Assembly (NCBI RefSeq): GCF_003427025.1
Contig: NZ_QVAI01000001.1
Span: 248,001 to 312,000, forward strand
Direction of reading: 5' to 3'
DNA: 64,000 nt
Source: Jiangella endophytica
GTDB lineage: Bacteria; Actinomycetota; Actinomycetes; Jiangellales; Jiangellaceae
A program made the position numbers and the translations under genes. Position 1 is the stretch's first letter. Every line of letters starts with the position of its first letter. The notes beneath the pieces were generated by a model. It searched no databases. It was not told the origin of the DNA and saw only the letters and a program-made list of their open reading frames with translations. Below, piece by piece: positions 28,049 through 39,611 of the stretch.

Positions 28049-30007
28049 GTGACTTCCACACTCAGCGCGCTGGCGACGGCTGTCGCCACCGAGGGCGGGC
28101 ACGGCGGCGGCCAGGTGGCCACCGCCGCGACCGGCGTCTTCGACCTGACCTGGCTGCTCATCGCCTTCCCGCTGCTCGGCGCCGCGATCCTGCTGCTCGG
28201 TGGCCGGCGCACCGACAAGGTCGGCCACCTCATCGGCTGCGCGGCGTCGATCGCGTCGTTCGTCATGGGCGTGGTGCTGTTCTTCGCCATGGTCGGCGAG
28301 CCGTCCGACGGCCGCGCGTTCACCGTCCAGCTCTGGGAGTACGTCAACGCCGGCGGCTACAGCGTCGACGTGAGCCTGCTGCTGGACCAGCTGTCGATCT
28401 CGTTCGTGCTGCTGATCACCGGTGTCGGGTCGCTGATCCACATCTACTCGATCGGCTACATGGAGCACGACGAGCGGCGGCGCCGGTTCTTCGGCTACCT
28501 GAACCTGTTCGTCGCGGCGATGCTGCTGCTGGTGCTGGCGTCGGACTACCTGATCCTGTTCATCGGCTGGGAGGGCGTCGGCCTGGCGTCGTACCTGCTG
28601 ATCGGGTTCTGGCAGCACAAGGACTCGGCGTCCGTGGCGGCCAAGAAGGCGTTCGTCGTCAACCGTGTCGGCGACATGGGCATGGTCCTGGCGATGGCGT
28701 CGATGATCACGGTCTTCGGCTCGACGGCGTTCGACGTGGTGTTCGCGTCGGCCGAGGGCGCGTCGACCGGCTGGCTCACCGTCATCGGCCTGTTCCTGCT
28801 GCTCGGCGCCTGCGGCAAGTCGGCGCAGTTCCCGCTGCAGTCCTGGCTGCTGGACGCCATGGAGGGCCCGACCCCGGTGTCGGCGCTCATCCACGCGGCC
28901 ACCATGGTGACCGCCGGCGTCTACCTGATCGTCCGCTCCTCGGCCATCTACGACCTCGCGCCGGACGCGCGCACCGCCGTCGTCGTCGTCGGCGCGATCA
29001 CGCTGCTGATGGGTGCGATCATCGGTTGCGCCAAGGACGACATCAAGAAGGCGCTGGCCGGCTCGACCATGAGCCAGATCGGCTACATGGTGCTCGCGGC
29101 GGGGCTCGGCCCGGCCGGCTACGCGTTCGCGATCTTCCACCTGCTGACGCACGGCTTCTTCAAGGCGAACATGTTCCTCGGCGCCGGCTCGGTGATGCAC
29201 GGCATGCACGACGAGGTGAACATGCGCCGCTACGGCGGGCTGCGCATCCTCATGCCGGCGACGTTCCTCACCTTCGCGATGGGTTACCTGGCCATCATCG
29301 GCATCCCGCCGTTCGCCGGGTACTTCTCCAAGGACAAGATCATCGAGGCGGCGTTCGCGGACAACTGGATCACCGGCCTGGCCACGCTGATCGGCGCCGG
29401 CATCACCGCGTTCTACATGACCCGCCTCATGCTGATGACGTTCTTCGGCAACCGCCGCTGGAAGCAGAGCGAGCCGCCGCACGAGTCGCCGCCGGTCATG
29501 ACCGGCCCGCTCTGGGTGCTCGGCGCCCTGTCGGTCGTCGGCGGGTTCGGGCTGCTGTACGTCGGCGCCGGGATCGTCGACTGGCTGGCGCCGGTCACCG
29601 GTGAGGCGCACCACGACCTCCCGATGCCGCTGTGGCTGCTGATCACCATCACGCTGGCCACGGTCGTCGTCGGGGTCGCGATCGCCTGGGCCATGTACGG
29701 CCGGCGCGCGGTCCGCGAGGACGTCCCGGCCGGCAACCCGCTCACCGTCGCCGCGCGCAACGACCTCTACGGCGACGCGTTCAACGAGGCGGTGTTCATG
29801 CGGCCGGGCCAGTACCTGACCCGCTCGCTGGTCTACTTCGAGAACCGCGGCGTCGACGGTGCCGTGGTCGGCACCGCCACCGCCGTGGGCGGACTGTCGG
29901 CCCGGCTCAGGCGCCTGCAGACCGGTTTCGTCCGTTCCTATGCCGTGACGATGCTCGGCGGCGTCGGCGTCGTCGTGCTGGCCATGCTGTTGGTGAGGCT
30001 GCCGTGA
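28049..30007 (+). CDS. nuoL: NADH-quinone oxidoreductase subunit L
   Basis: This is the 652-residue antiporter-like proton pump at the distal end of complex [35 protein letters not shown] (with the key Lys) and [17 protein letters not shown] are conserved. The long lateral helix region lies after residue 500. The GTG start at 28049 is 17 bases after nuoK, with AGGAA immediately upstream; this is the only gap of more than 10 bases between nuo genes after nuoA. Its stop overlaps nuoM. Confidence 0.96.
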   Translation: MTSTLSALATAVATEGGHGGGQVATAATGVFDLTWLLIAFPLLGAAILLLGGRRTDKVGHLIGCAASIASFVMGVVLFFAMVGEPSDGRAFTVQLWEYVNAGGYSVDVSLLLDQLSISFVLLITGVGSLIHIYSIGYMEHDERRRRFFGYLNLFVAAMLLLVLASDYLILFIGWEGVGLASYLLIGFWQHKDSASVAAKKAFVVNRVGDMGMVLAMASMITVFGSTAFDVVFASAEGASTGWLTVIGLFLLLGACGKSAQFPLQSWLLDAMEGPTPVSALIHAATMVTAGVYLIVRSSAIYDLAPDARTAVVVVGAITLLMGAIIGCAKDDIKKALAGSTMSQIGYMVLAAGLGPAGYAFAIFHLLTHGFFKANMFLGAGSVMHGMHDEVNMRRYGGLRILMPATFLTFAMGYLAIIGIPPFAGYFSKDKIIEAAFADNWITGLATLIGAGITAFYMTRLMLMTFFGNRRWKQSEPPHESPPVMTGPLWVLGALSVVGGFGLLYVGAGIVDWLAPVTGEAHHDLPMPLWLLITITLATVVVGVAIAWAMYGRRAVREDVPAGNPLTVAARNDLYGDAFNEAVFMRPGQYLTRSLVYFENRGVDGAVVGTATAVGGLSARLRRLQTGFVRSYAVTMLGGVGVVVLAMLLVRLP

Positions 30008-31545
30008 CCTTTCCCTGGTTGACCACGCTCATCGCGCTGCCGGCGCTCGGGGCGGTGCTCACCGCCCTGGTGCCGTCGGGGCGGGGCACGCTCGCCAAGC
30101 AGGTCGCGACCGGCTTCGCGCTGCTGACGCTGGTCGTCGGCGCGCTGATCAGCGTCCAGTACCTGTTCGACGTCGACATGGGCGTCAAGCCGGAGACCTA
30201 CGAGTGGATCCCCGAGTTCGGGGCCTCGTGGGCGCTCGACCTGCACGGCATCAGCCTCGCGCTCGTCGCGCTGACCGTTCTGGCCACGCCGATCGTCGCG
30301 CTGGCGATGTGGCACGAGGCCGAGGACGAGAAGCGTGACCCCAAGGCGTTCTTCGCGCTGCTGCTCGTGGTCGAGGCGCTGACGCTGACCGCGTTCCTCT
30401 CGCAGGACGTGCTGCTGTTCTACGTCGTGTTCGAGGCCATGCTGATCCCGCTCTACTTCATGATCGGCATGTACGGCGGGCCGCAGCGCCGGTACGCCGC
30501 GGTGAAGTTCCTGCTGTACAACCTGGTCGGTGGGCTGGCGATGCTGGCCGCCGTCATCGGGCTGTACGTGGAATCGGTGAACTCCGGCAATCCATCCTTC
30601 TACCTGCCCGACCTGATCGCGCTGGACATCGACACCACCACCCAGTGGTGGCTGTTCATCGGCTTCATGCTGGCGTTCGCCATCAAAGCGCCGCTGTGGC
30701 CGTTCCACACCTGGCTGCCCGACGCCGCTGCCGAGGCGACGCCGTCGAACGCGGCGTTCCTGTCCGGCGTCGCGGACAAGGTCGGCACCTACGGCATGAT
30801 CGCGCTGGTGCTGCCGCTGTTCCCGGACGCGTCGCGCGAGGCCGCACCGGTGATCGTCGTCCTGGCCGTCGTGAGCATCATCTACGGCGCGCTGCTGGCC
30901 ATCGGGCAGACCGACATGAAGCGGCTCATCGGCTACACGTCGATCTCGCACTTCGGCTTCATCGTGCTGGGCATCTTCGCGCTGACCGACCAGGCCGCCA
31001 CCGGCGCGACGTTCTACATGGTGAACCACGGCCTGTCGACCATCGCGCTGTTCGTGGTCGTCGGCTTCCTCATCAGCCGGCGCGGGTCGCGTCAGGTCGA
31101 CGACTTCGGCGGTGTGCAGAAGCCGGCGCCGAAGCTGGCCGGCGTGTTCCTGTTCGCCGGCCTGTCCGGGCTGGCGCTGCCGCCGCTGTCGACGTTCCTG
31201 TCGGAGTTCCTGGTCATCTCCGGGACGTTCCTGCGGTACCGGCCGGCCGCGATCATCGCGACGCTCGGCATCGTCCTGTCCGCTCTGTACATCCTGTGGC
31301 TCTACCAGCGGACGATGACCGGGCCGGTACGGCCGGCCGTTGAGGGGATGCCCGACCTTCGCACCCGCGAGGTCGCCGTCGTCGCCCCGCTGCTGGCGCT
31401 GCTGCTGGTCGTCGGGTTCTTCCCGAAGCCGCTCACCGACGCGATCGACGAGGCCGTCGGGCCGACGCTCGTCGAAGTCGGCGTCGACCAACCCGAGCCG
31501 CTGGCTCCCGTCGCTGAACACGTCGAGGAAGGGACTGGCCGGTGA
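30004..31545 (+). CDS. nuoM: NADH-quinone oxidoreductase subunit M
   Basis: This is a 513-residue antiporter-like subunit. [17 protein letters not shown] carries the conserved Glu; [20 protein letters not shown] the central Lys; [20 protein letters not shown] and [18 protein letters not shown] follow. The start is GTG 30004, overlapping the nuoL stop by 4 bases. The frame stays open further upstream inside nuoL but without family similarity. The stop overlaps the nuoN GTG. Confidence 0.96.
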   Translation: MTFPWLTTLIALPALGAVLTALVPSGRGTLAKQVATGFALLTLVVGALISVQYLFDVDMGVKPETYEWIPEFGASWALDLHGISLALVALTVLATPIVALAMWHEAEDEKRDPKAFFALLLVVEALTLTAFLSQDVLLFYVVFEAMLIPLYFMIGMYGGPQRRYAAVKFLLYNLVGGLAMLAAVIGLYVESVNSGNPSFYLPDLIALDIDTTTQWWLFIGFMLAFAIKAPLWPFHTWLPDAAAEATPSNAAFLSGVADKVGTYGMIALVLPLFPDASREAAPVIVVLAVVSIIYGALLAIGQTDMKRLIGYTSISHFGFIVLGIFALTDQAATGATFYMVNHGLSTIALFVVVGFLISRRGSRQVDDFGGVQKPAPKLAGVFLFAGLSGLALPPLSTFLSEFLVISGTFLRYRPAAIIATLGIVLSALYILWLYQRTMTGPVRPAVEGMPDLRTREVAVVAPLLALLLVVGFFPKPLTDAIDEAVGPTLVEVGVDQPEPLAPVAEHVEEGTGR

Positions 31546-33068
31546 ACGCCCCGACCATCGAGTACGCGGAGCTGGCGCCGCTCATCACGATCTTCGGCGC
31601 CGCGGTCGTCGGCGTCCTGATCGAGGCGTTCGTCCCGCGGAAGCTGCGGCACACGATCCAGGTCGGGCTGGCGCTGCTGGCGTTGGTCGCCGCACTGGTC
31701 CAGGTGATCCTGCTGGCCGGCACCGACATGGTCGCGGCGGTCGGCGCGGTGGCCATCGACGGCCCGGCGCTGTTCCTCCAGGGCACCATCCTCGTGCTGG
31801 CGATCATCAGCGTGGGCTTCTTCGCCGAGCGGCGCCTGGAGGCCGGTGGCGACGCGTTCGCCCCCGCCGCGTCCTCGCTGCCGGGCAGCGAGGAGGAGCG
31901 GGTCCTCGTCCGCGAGCGGATGCTGCAGACCGAGGTCTACCCGCTGATGCTGTTCGCCGTGGGCGGCATGCTGCTGTTCCCGGCCGCGAACGACCTGCTG
32001 ATGCTGTTCATCGCCCTCGAGGTCATGTCGCTGCCGCTGTACCTGCTGTGCGGCATGGCCCGCCGGCGCCGGCTGCTCTCGCAGGAGGCGGCGCTCAAGT
32101 ACTTCCTGCTCGGTGCGTTCTCGTCGGCGATCTTCCTGTTCGGCATGGCGTTCGTGTACGGCTACGCCGGCACGCTGCGCTTCGGTGAGATCTCCGAGGC
32201 ACTGACGGCGAACATCGGCCAGGACGGCATCCTGCTGGCCGGCGTCGGGCTGATGGCGGTGGGCCTGCTGTTCAAGGTCGGCGCCGTGCCGTTCCACTCC
32301 TGGACGCCCGACGTCTACCAGGGCGCGCCGACCCCCGTCACGGGGTTCATGGCGGCGTGCACCAAGCTGGCCGCGTTCGGCGCGCTGGTGCGGCTGTTCT
32401 ACGTCGCCTTCGGCGGCATGCGCACCGACTGGCAGCCGATGCTGTGGGCCGTCGCGATCGCCACCATGCTGGTCGGCGCCGTCGTCGCGCTGACGCAGAC
32501 CGACATCAAGCGGATGCTCGCCTACTCGTCGATCGCGCATGCCGGCTTCGTGCTCACCGCGATGGTGGCGGCGGACTCGTCGGCCACCGCGGCGATCCTG
32601 TTCTACCTGGCCACCTACGGCATCTCGACGCTCGGTGCGTTCGCCGTCGTGACGCTGGTCCGCGACTCCGGCGGCGAGGCCACCCACCTGGCCAAGTGGG
32701 CCGGGCTCGGCCGGCGCTCGCCGGTGCTGGCGGCGACGTTCGCGCTGTTCCTGCTCGCGTTCGCCGGCATCCCGCTCACCAGCGGCTTCGTCGGCAAGCT
32801 GACGGTGTTCACCGCGGCCATCGACGGCGGCGCCGCGCCGCTGGTCGTGGTCGGTGTCATCGCCAGCGCCGTGGCGGCGTTCTTCTACGTGCGGGTCATC
32901 GTGCTGATGTTCTTCAGCGACCCCGCGCCGGAGGGCCCGACCGTCGCGGTGCCGAGCCTGTGGACGGCCGTCGGCATCACCGTGGGCGCCGCGGCGACCC
33001 TGCTGCTGGGCATCGTGCCCGGTCCGCTGCTGGACCTGGCGCAGCAGGCGTCCATCTTCGTTCGTTAG
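31542..33068 (+). CDS. nuoN: NADH-quinone oxidoreductase subunit N
   Basis: This 508-residue antiporter-like subunit is the last nuo gene. LFIALEVMSLPLYLLCGMAR, GLLFKVGAVPFHSWTPDVYQ and QTDIKRMLAYSSIAHAGFVL are its conserved segments. Residues about 100-125 form a soluble loop (GSEEERVLVRERMLQTE) between helices. GTG 31542 overlaps the nuoM stop. A 70-base gap separates it from the polyprenyl synthase. Confidence 0.96.
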   Translation: MNAPTIEYAELAPLITIFGAAVVGVLIEAFVPRKLRHTIQVGLALLALVAALVQVILLAGTDMVAAVGAVAIDGPALFLQGTILVLAIISVGFFAERRLEAGGDAFAPAASSLPGSEEERVLVRERMLQTEVYPLMLFAVGGMLLFPAANDLLMLFIALEVMSLPLYLLCGMARRRRLLSQEAALKYFLLGAFSSAIFLFGMAFVYGYAGTLRFGEISEALTANIGQDGILLAGVGLMAVGLLFKVGAVPFHSWTPDVYQGAPTPVTGFMAACTKLAAFGALVRLFYVAFGGMRTDWQPMLWAVAIATMLVGAVVALTQTDIKRMLAYSSIAHAGFVLTAMVAADSSATAAILFYLATYGISTLGAFAVVTLVRDSGGEATHLAKWAGLGRRSPVLAATFALFLLAFAGIPLTSGFVGKLTVFTAAIDGGAAPLVVVGVIASAVAAFFYVRVIVLMFFSDPAPEGPTVAVPSLWTAVGITVGAAATLLLGIVPGPLLDLAQQASIFVR

Positions 33069-33138
33069 AGTGGATGATTCTGCTGGGTGAACGCGCCAGG
33101 CAACAGGAACGACTTGCCTACGAGGGAGGGGCCGGGGT

Positions 33139-34131
33139 TTGAGCAGCGGTCTGGGTATTCCGTCGGTGGACAATGCTCTTGAGGCGTCCATCAGCGCCGC
33201 GCTCGACGACGTCGAGGCGCGGCTGCTGGCGGCGGTGAAGACCGACGACGCCATGCTCAACGAGAGCTCGCGGCACCTGGCGCAGGCCGGGGGCAAGCGG
33301 TTCCGGCCCATGCTCACGCTGCTGGCGGCCGGTTTCGGCGACATCGACGCGCCGAAGGTGGTGCCGGCCGCCGTCGTGGTCGAGCTGACCCATGTCGGCA
33401 CCCTCTACCACGACGACGTCATGGACGAAGCGCAGCTGCGGCGCGGCGGCCCCAGCGCCAACGCGCGCTGGGGCAACAGCGTCGCCATCCTCACCGGCGA
33501 CTTCCTGTTCGCCTGCGCGTCCGACATGCTGGCCGACCTCGGGCCCGAGTCGGTGCGCATCCAGGCGCGGACGTTCCAGCGCCTGGTGCACGGCCAGCTG
33601 CACGAGACACTCGGCCCGCGCGAGGACGAAGACGCCGTCGCGCACTATCTGTCCGTGCTCTCGGACAAGACGGCCTCCCTCATCGCCGCGTCGACCCGCC
33701 TCGGCGCCCTCCACGCCGGCGTCGACCCGTCCCAGGTCGAGGTGCTCGGCCAGTTCGGCGAGCGCATCGGCATGGCCTTCCAGCTGGCCGACGACCTCCT
33801 CGACATCGCCGGCTCCGAGCGGCTGTCCGGCAAGACGCCCGGCACCGATCTCCGCGAGGGTGTCGCCACCCTGCCGGTCCTGTACGCCCGCCGCGCCGCC
33901 CGGCCGGGCGACGAGCGGCTGCTGTCGCTGATCTCCGGCCCCGTGGTCGACGACGCCGAGCACGCTGAGGCACTGGAGCTGCTGCGCGCCCACCCCGCCA
34001 TGGCCGAGGCCTCCGCCGACGTCCGCCGCTGGGCCGACGACGCCCGGGCCACGCTGGCCGCGCTGCCGGACCTTCCGGCCCGCGCCGCCCTGCACGCTCT
34101 GTGCGACACCGTCGTCACGCGCATGTCCTGA
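33139..34131 (+). CDS. Polyprenyl diphosphate synthase (menaquinone side chain)
   Basis: This trans-prenyltransferase condenses isopentenyl diphosphate onto an allylic primer. In the 330-residue protein the first Asp-rich motif is DDVMD at 92-96 and the second DDLLD at 218-222; GGKRFRPMLTLL and GQLHETLGPRED are conserved. Residues before the first motif (THVGTLYH) leave room for a long-chain product. The location after nuoN, in an operon headed by menJ, matches the GrcC1 context in mycobacteria and suggests it makes the menaquinone tail for MenA. The start is a rare TTG at 33139 with a GAGGGAGGGG ribosome site; chain length cannot be read from sequence. Confidence 0.92.
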   Translation: MSSGLGIPSVDNALEASISAALDDVEARLLAAVKTDDAMLNESSRHLAQAGGKRFRPMLTLLAAGFGDIDAPKVVPAAVVVELTHVGTLYHDDVMDEAQLRRGGPSANARWGNSVAILTGDFLFACASDMLADLGPESVRIQARTFQRLVHGQLHETLGPREDEDAVAHYLSVLSDKTASLIAASTRLGALHAGVDPSQVEVLGQFGERIGMAFQLADDLLDIAGSERLSGKTPGTDLREGVATLPVLYARRAARPGDERLLSLISGPVVDDAEHAEALELLRAHPAMAEASADVRRWADDARATLAALPDLPARAALHALCDTVVTRMS

Positions 34132-34172
34132 CCCTGACCCTCTGATCCCACCCCACCGCCGCCCCGCGGCGC

Positions 34173-34239
34173 GGAAATGATCACGTTGAGTTGGGGTGCT
34201 CCCGCTCCACCAGGCATCCATGCCTGGTGGAGCGGGAGC
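34173..34239. repeat. Palindromic intergenic element, copy A
   Basis: GGAAATGATCACGTTGAG (34173-34190) leads into a perfect 20-bp inverted repeat: 34198-34217 (GCTCCCGCTCCACCAGGCAT) against 34220-34239, with only CC between. It sits in the 143-base gap between converging genes. It shares its left flank and hairpin layout with the element at 54793-54900 and its right arm with that at 59205-59266. It could work as a two-way terminator; its dispersed relatives suggest a repeat family. Confidence 0.7.
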
Positions 34240-34274
34240 GCGCCTGCTGGGCGGCCCGCCTGCGAGGGCGACGA

Positions 34275-34544
34275 TCAGGCCGTGTGCGCCAGCACCGCGG
34301 CCGACAACGGCGGGATCCGCTGGATGCGGCACACGTAGCCGCCCGTCGTCGGCATCCAGCCACCGAGCCGCTGGAAGCCGAGCTGCCGCAGCGTGACGTC
34401 CCAGCCCCGCGTGCCGACGGTGCCGTAGGGGAGCGGGCGGTTGGTGATGGTGGCGCCGTCGTGGTCGGTGATCACGATCTCGTCCAGCAGCCGTGCCGGC
34501 GGCCGGCTCCACAACAACCAGCCGGTGAAGGTGTCCTCACGCAT
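34275..34544 (-). CDS. Hypothetical 89-residue protein divergent from GntR gene
   Basis: The protein begins MREDTFTGWLLWSRPP and ends in CRIQRIPPLSAAVLAHTA. It contains DEIVITDHDGATI and a GGWMPTTGGYVCRI strand pair, looks like a small beta-rich soluble domain, and I do not recognise a family. It is divergent from a short GntR-type regulator; the 81-base gap holds two 18-base direct repeats and is unusually AT-rich. Such a pair may form a small self-contained regulatory module. There is no obvious ribosome site, so the mRNA may be leaderless. Confidence 0.6.
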   Translation of the reverse strand: MREDTFTGWLLWSRPPARLLDEIVITDHDGATITNRPLPYGTVGTRGWDVTLRQLGFQRLGGWMPTTGGYVCRIQRIPPLSAAVLAHTA

Positions 34545-34571
34545 GTGATGACTTTAGGTGGCACTGTAGAC

Positions 34572-34607
34572 CTTTGTATAGCTCAGTGTCTTTGTGCAGG
34601 TCAGTAG
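34572..34607. promoter_or_regulatory. Two 18-bp direct repeats in the GntR divergent promoter
   Basis: CTTTGTATAGCTCAGTGT (34572-34589) is followed directly by CTTTGTGCAGGTCAGTAG (34590-34607), identical at 13 of 18 positions. The stretch is AT-rich compared with its surroundings and lies between the divergent 89-residue gene and the GntR gene. Binding sites for the GntR protein are the likely explanation. Confidence 0.45.
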
Positions 34608-34625
34608 AGCTTCTATGGTGGGCGT

Positions 34626-34901
34626 ATGGGTGACGTCCCGGAGTTCCGGCCACAAGGCCACGAGCTGCTCTACGTCGCCATCGCCGACCACGTCGCCGCC
34701 CGCATCGCCTCCGGCGAGCTCCAACCCGGCGCGCGCCTGTCTCCCGAACGCGATCTCGCCGTCGAGTACGGGGTCGCCTACCTGACGGTCCGGCGGGCCA
34801 TGGTCGAGCTGCGCGAGCGCGGCCTCATCCTCACCGTCCACGGCAAGGGCACCTTCGTCGCCCCCGACCAGCCCACCGGCGACGAGCCTTCGGGCGGCTG
34901 A
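34626..34901 (+). CDS. Short GntR-family regulator (DNA-binding domain only)
   Basis: The 91-residue protein consists almost wholly of a winged helix: YVAIADHVAARIASGELQPG, LSPERDLAVEYGVAYLTVRR (recognition helix) and GLILTVHGKGTFVAP (wing). The large effector domain that normally follows is absent; the protein ends 10 residues after the wing. Such mini-GntR proteins occur in actinomycetes, often beside a small divergent gene as here. It probably binds its own divergent promoter. Its stop overlaps the ATG of a damaged kinase gene by one base. Confidence 0.85.
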   Translation: MGDVPEFRPQGHELLYVAIADHVAARIASGELQPGARLSPERDLAVEYGVAYLTVRRAMVELRERGLILTVHGKGTFVAPDQPTGDEPSGG

Positions 34902-35135
34902 TGCCCATCGTCGCGGTGCTGGTGGTGTCCGGCACCGTCGGCTCCGGCAAGACCACCGTCGGCCGCGCGGTGGCGCGACCGCAGGCCGAGCGGCCGCGTG
35001 CCGCACGCGCTGGCGGACCTGGACTGGCTGGAGACCTACTGGTCGCCGGCCGCGAATGACGATGAGACGGTGCTGCACCGGAATCTGGCCGCCGTCACGT
35101 CGATCCGGCCGGGCCGCGACTCAGACTCTCCCTGA
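34901..35135 (+). pseudogene. Frameshifted, shortened P-loop kinase/ATPase gene
   Basis: The ATG overlaps the GntR stop. The first frame reads VVSGTVGSGKTTVGRAV, a textbook Walker A loop, and continues to AERP. Then the sense moves to another frame, VPHALADLDWLETYW and later VLHRNLAAV, the motifs that follow Walker A in small actinomycete AAA-type kinases. A single extra base near 34998-35003 accounts for the shift. After the shift only about 45 residues remain before a TGA (35133-35135), against about 170-200 in intact relatives, so the 3' half is also lost. Past its end the sequence TGATCATCAAGGATCG resembles part of the repeat at 59182. Confidence 0.65.
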
Positions 35136-35198
35136 TCATCAAGGATCGGTGGCGCTATGACGCACTGAATCCTGGATGAGGACGGAGCGCGGCGAGCC

Positions 35199-36122
35199 TC
35201 AGGTCGCGGCAGTCGTGGGGTCGAGCACCAGCCGATCCAGCGCGGCCCGGCGCTCCCGCCGTCGACGCACGAGCACTTCGGCGGTGAGAACGACGAGCGC
35301 CGTCCAGATCAGCGCGAACCCGAACCACCGCACCGGCGGCACCGTCTCGCCGTACACGACGACCCCCAGCAGGAACTGCAGGGTGGGCGTCAGGTACTGC
35401 ATCGTCCCCAGCGTGGTCAATGGCACGCGCACGGCCGCTGCCCCGAAGAACAGCAGCGGCACGGCCGTGACCACGCCACAGCCGGCCAGCAGCAGCGTCG
35501 TCCCCCAGTCGGCGGAGCCGAAATCGCCGGTGCCGCGGGCGCCGAGCACGACCAGGTAGGCCAGCGCCGGCAGGAACAGCACCGTCGTCTCGACCGCGAG
35601 GCTCTCGACGGCGTCGACCCCGGCCTTCTTCTTGACCAGGCCGTACGTCCCGAACGAGAACGCCAGCGCCAGCGCGATCCAGGGCGGCCGGCCGTAGTCG
35701 ATGGTCAGGATCACGACGGCGACGCCGGCCAGGCCGAGCGCCGCCCACTGCAGCCGCCGGAGCCGTTCGCCGAAGACCACGACGCCCAGGACGACCGTCA
35801 CCAGCGGGTTGATGAAGTACCCGAGCGAGGTCTCGACGATGTGGTCGTTGTTGACGCCCCAGATGTAGACGCCCCAGTTGACGCAGATCAGCAGCGCCGC
35901 CAGCGTCAGCAGCCCGTACGACCGCCGTCCCAGCGTCCGCAGCTTGCGGAGGTTCCGCCCGATGGCGAGCAGGCCGAGCACGAGGACGAGCGACCAGACC
36001 ACCCGGTGCGACAGGATCTCGGCCGCGCCGGTGTCCTCGAGCAGCTTGATATAGAGCGGGAAGACACCCCAGAGCGCGTACGCGCCGATGCCGTAGAACA
36101 GGCCGGACCGAGAGGGGCTCAC
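35199..36122 (-). CDS. rarD: EamA-family transporter RarD
   Basis: This 307-residue protein has ten predicted helices in two EamA halves. The RarD subtype is shown by GIGAYALWGVFPLYIKLLED at the N-terminus, HRVVWSLVLV, NWGVYIWGVNNDHIVETSLG and GYFINPLVTVVLGV. RarD proteins are linked to chloramphenicol resistance in E. coli, but the real substrate is unknown. The GTG at 36122 starts the conserved region. The gene stands alone, with repeat-rich non-coding DNA behind its start. Confidence 0.9.
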   Translation of the reverse strand: MSPSRSGLFYGIGAYALWGVFPLYIKLLEDTGAAEILSHRVVWSLVLVLGLLAIGRNLRKLRTLGRRSYGLLTLAALLICVNWGVYIWGVNNDHIVETSLGYFINPLVTVVLGVVVFGERLRRLQWAALGLAGVAVVILTIDYGRPPWIALALAFSFGTYGLVKKKAGVDAVESLAVETTVLFLPALAYLVVLGARGTGDFGSADWGTTLLLAGCGVVTAVPLLFFGAAAVRVPLTTLGTMQYLTPTLQFLLGVVVYGETVPPVRWFGFALIWTALVVLTAEVLVRRRRERRAALDRLVLDPTTAAT

Positions 36123-36559
36123 CCGCGCATGCTACGGGGATGCCAGTAACCACCGCACGGTTGGCTCATGACGCGAGACGCGTGCCGCCGGTGACGGGAC
36201 GACGGTGGGTGTCGGTGCCCGCCCGTAGGGTGGGAGGACCCTCCCAGTCGGGCGGGGTCCGCCCGCGGGCGCGCGCGAGGGCCCACTCGGGTCGGCGTGC
36301 CGGCCCACGGGACCTGCCGCGACTCTCAGGGCGAGAGGCCGGGCCACGCGTCAGGTCGGGCGGTGTGGCGCGCCGGTCCCGCGCGGTGTGCTGGCCGACG
36401 TGGAGTGACGCCGGCCCCGTGGGGTGCGCTGGTCCCGTCAGGGCCCGGCCCTGCGTGACCGGCCGGGCCACGCGTCAGGTCGGGCGGTGTGGCGCGCCGG
36501 TCCCGCGAGGGTGCGGCGGCCGGCGTGGAGTCGCGCCGGCCCGGGTGGCGGGCCTTCGG
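36123..36559. repeat. Gene-free stretch with a 47-bp exact direct repeat
   Basis: No convincing gene lies here. A 47-base segment at 36337-36383 recurs exactly at 36461-36507 (spacing 124), starting GGCCGGGCCACGCGTCAGG. The likeness continues with some changes to about 36417 and 36541 (a shared CGTGGAGT and CGCCGGCCC). A shorter related block (GGTGCGCTGGTCCCGTC) lies between them. It separates the starts of rarD and the end of korB and looks like duplicated non-coding DNA. Confidence 0.75.
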
Positions 36560-37614
36560 TCAGCCGACCGTCCAGGAGTCCTTGCCGTTCAGCAGCGCCT
36601 GCAGGTCGCCCTCGCCGTGCTTGGCCGTGGCCTCGTCGAGCTGGCCGGCCATGAGGTCGCCGTACGCCGGCCGGTCGACCTGGCGGAAGATACCGATGGG
36701 GCTGCGCGCCAGCGTGCCGGGGTCGGCCAGCCGGGACAGCGCGAACGCCTGGGTGGGGTCGTCGGCGGTGGCGTCGTGGACGAGCACGCCGGGGTCGTCG
36801 CCCTCGCACACCTCGAGCGAGCCGGTCGACGGGTTGCGGCGGACGCCGTGCTGGGCGTCGGCGCCGAAGCGCACCGGCGCACCCTGCTCGAGCCGGATCA
36901 GGACCTCGTCGCGGCTGTCGCGGTTCTTCAGGATCTCGAACGCGCCGTCGTTGAAGATGTTGCAGTTCTGGTAGATCTCGACCAGGGACGTGCCCCGATG
37001 CGCCGCCGCCGCCGACAGCACCGACGTGAGGTGCTGGCGGTCGGAGTCGATGGTGCGGGCGACGAACGTGGCCTCGGCGCCCAGCGCCAGCGACACCGGG
37101 TTGAACGGCGCCTCCAGCGAACCCATCGGCGTGGACTTGGTGACCTTGCCCTGCTCGCTGGTGGGCGAGTACTGGCCCTTCGTCAGCCCGTAGATGCGGT
37201 TGTTGAACAGCAGGATCGTGAGGTTGACGTTGCGGCGCAGCGCGTGGATCAGGTGGTTGCCGCCGATCGACAGCGCGTCGCCGTCGCCGGTGATGACCCA
37301 GACGGAGAGGTCGGGGCGCGACGCGGCCAGGCCGGTCGCGATGGCCGGCGCGCGGCCGTGGATCGAGTGCATCCCGTAGGTGTTCATGTAGTACGGGAAG
37401 CGCGAGGAGCAGCCGATGCCGGAGACGAAGACGATGTTCTCGCGTTCCAGCCCGAGGTCGGGCAGGAAGCCCTGCACGGCCGCCAGCACGGCGTAGTCGC
37501 CGCAGCCGGGGCACCAGCGGACCTCCTGGTCGCTGGTGAAGTCCTTCTTCGTCTGCTTGACATCGGTGGTGGGCACCCCGGCGAGGCCGGGCAGGCCCAG
37601 TTCGACGGGTGCGG

Positions 37615-37618
<4 letters not shown>
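36560..37618 (-). CDS. korB: 2-oxoacid:ferredoxin oxidoreductase beta subunit KorB
   Basis: This subunit carries thiamine diphosphate and a 4Fe-4S cluster, for CoA-dependent oxidation of a 2-oxoacid, probably 2-oxoglutarate, with ferredoxin as acceptor. In the 352-residue protein Cys36 and Cys39 (WCPGCGDYAVL), Cys70 (GIGCSSRFPYY) and Cys218 (YQNCNIFND) fit the cluster ligands; GDGDALSIGGNH with ILLFNNRIYGLTKGQYSPT is the ThDP site. GTG 37618 overlaps the korA stop by 4 bases. The actinomycete pair KorAB provides a route around 2-oxoglutarate dehydrogenase. Confidence 0.92.
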
Positions 37619-39474
<1,856 letters not shown>

Positions 39475-39611
39475 CGGTGTCGACGCCTCCTTCAGACGTT
39501 CGGTTCTCCGGGGTGTCCCGGCTCGAATCCCGACCATCCATGCTACGGCGACTTTCCACAGGAACTGGCCCAGCGTCCGAAGCGTGAGAGATCACACGTC
39601 CGTGACGTCTC

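Noticed and set aside
35155-36153. Alternative reverse-strand frame over the RarD gene
   Set aside because: Arg/Gly/Ala-rich shadow without hydrophobic helices; the RarD frame has the correct membrane segments and signatures.
36166-36471. Reverse-strand frame with apparent protein repeats
   Set aside because: The repeats are a by-product of the 47-bp DNA repeat; the composition is Arg/Pro-rich and there is no ribosome site.
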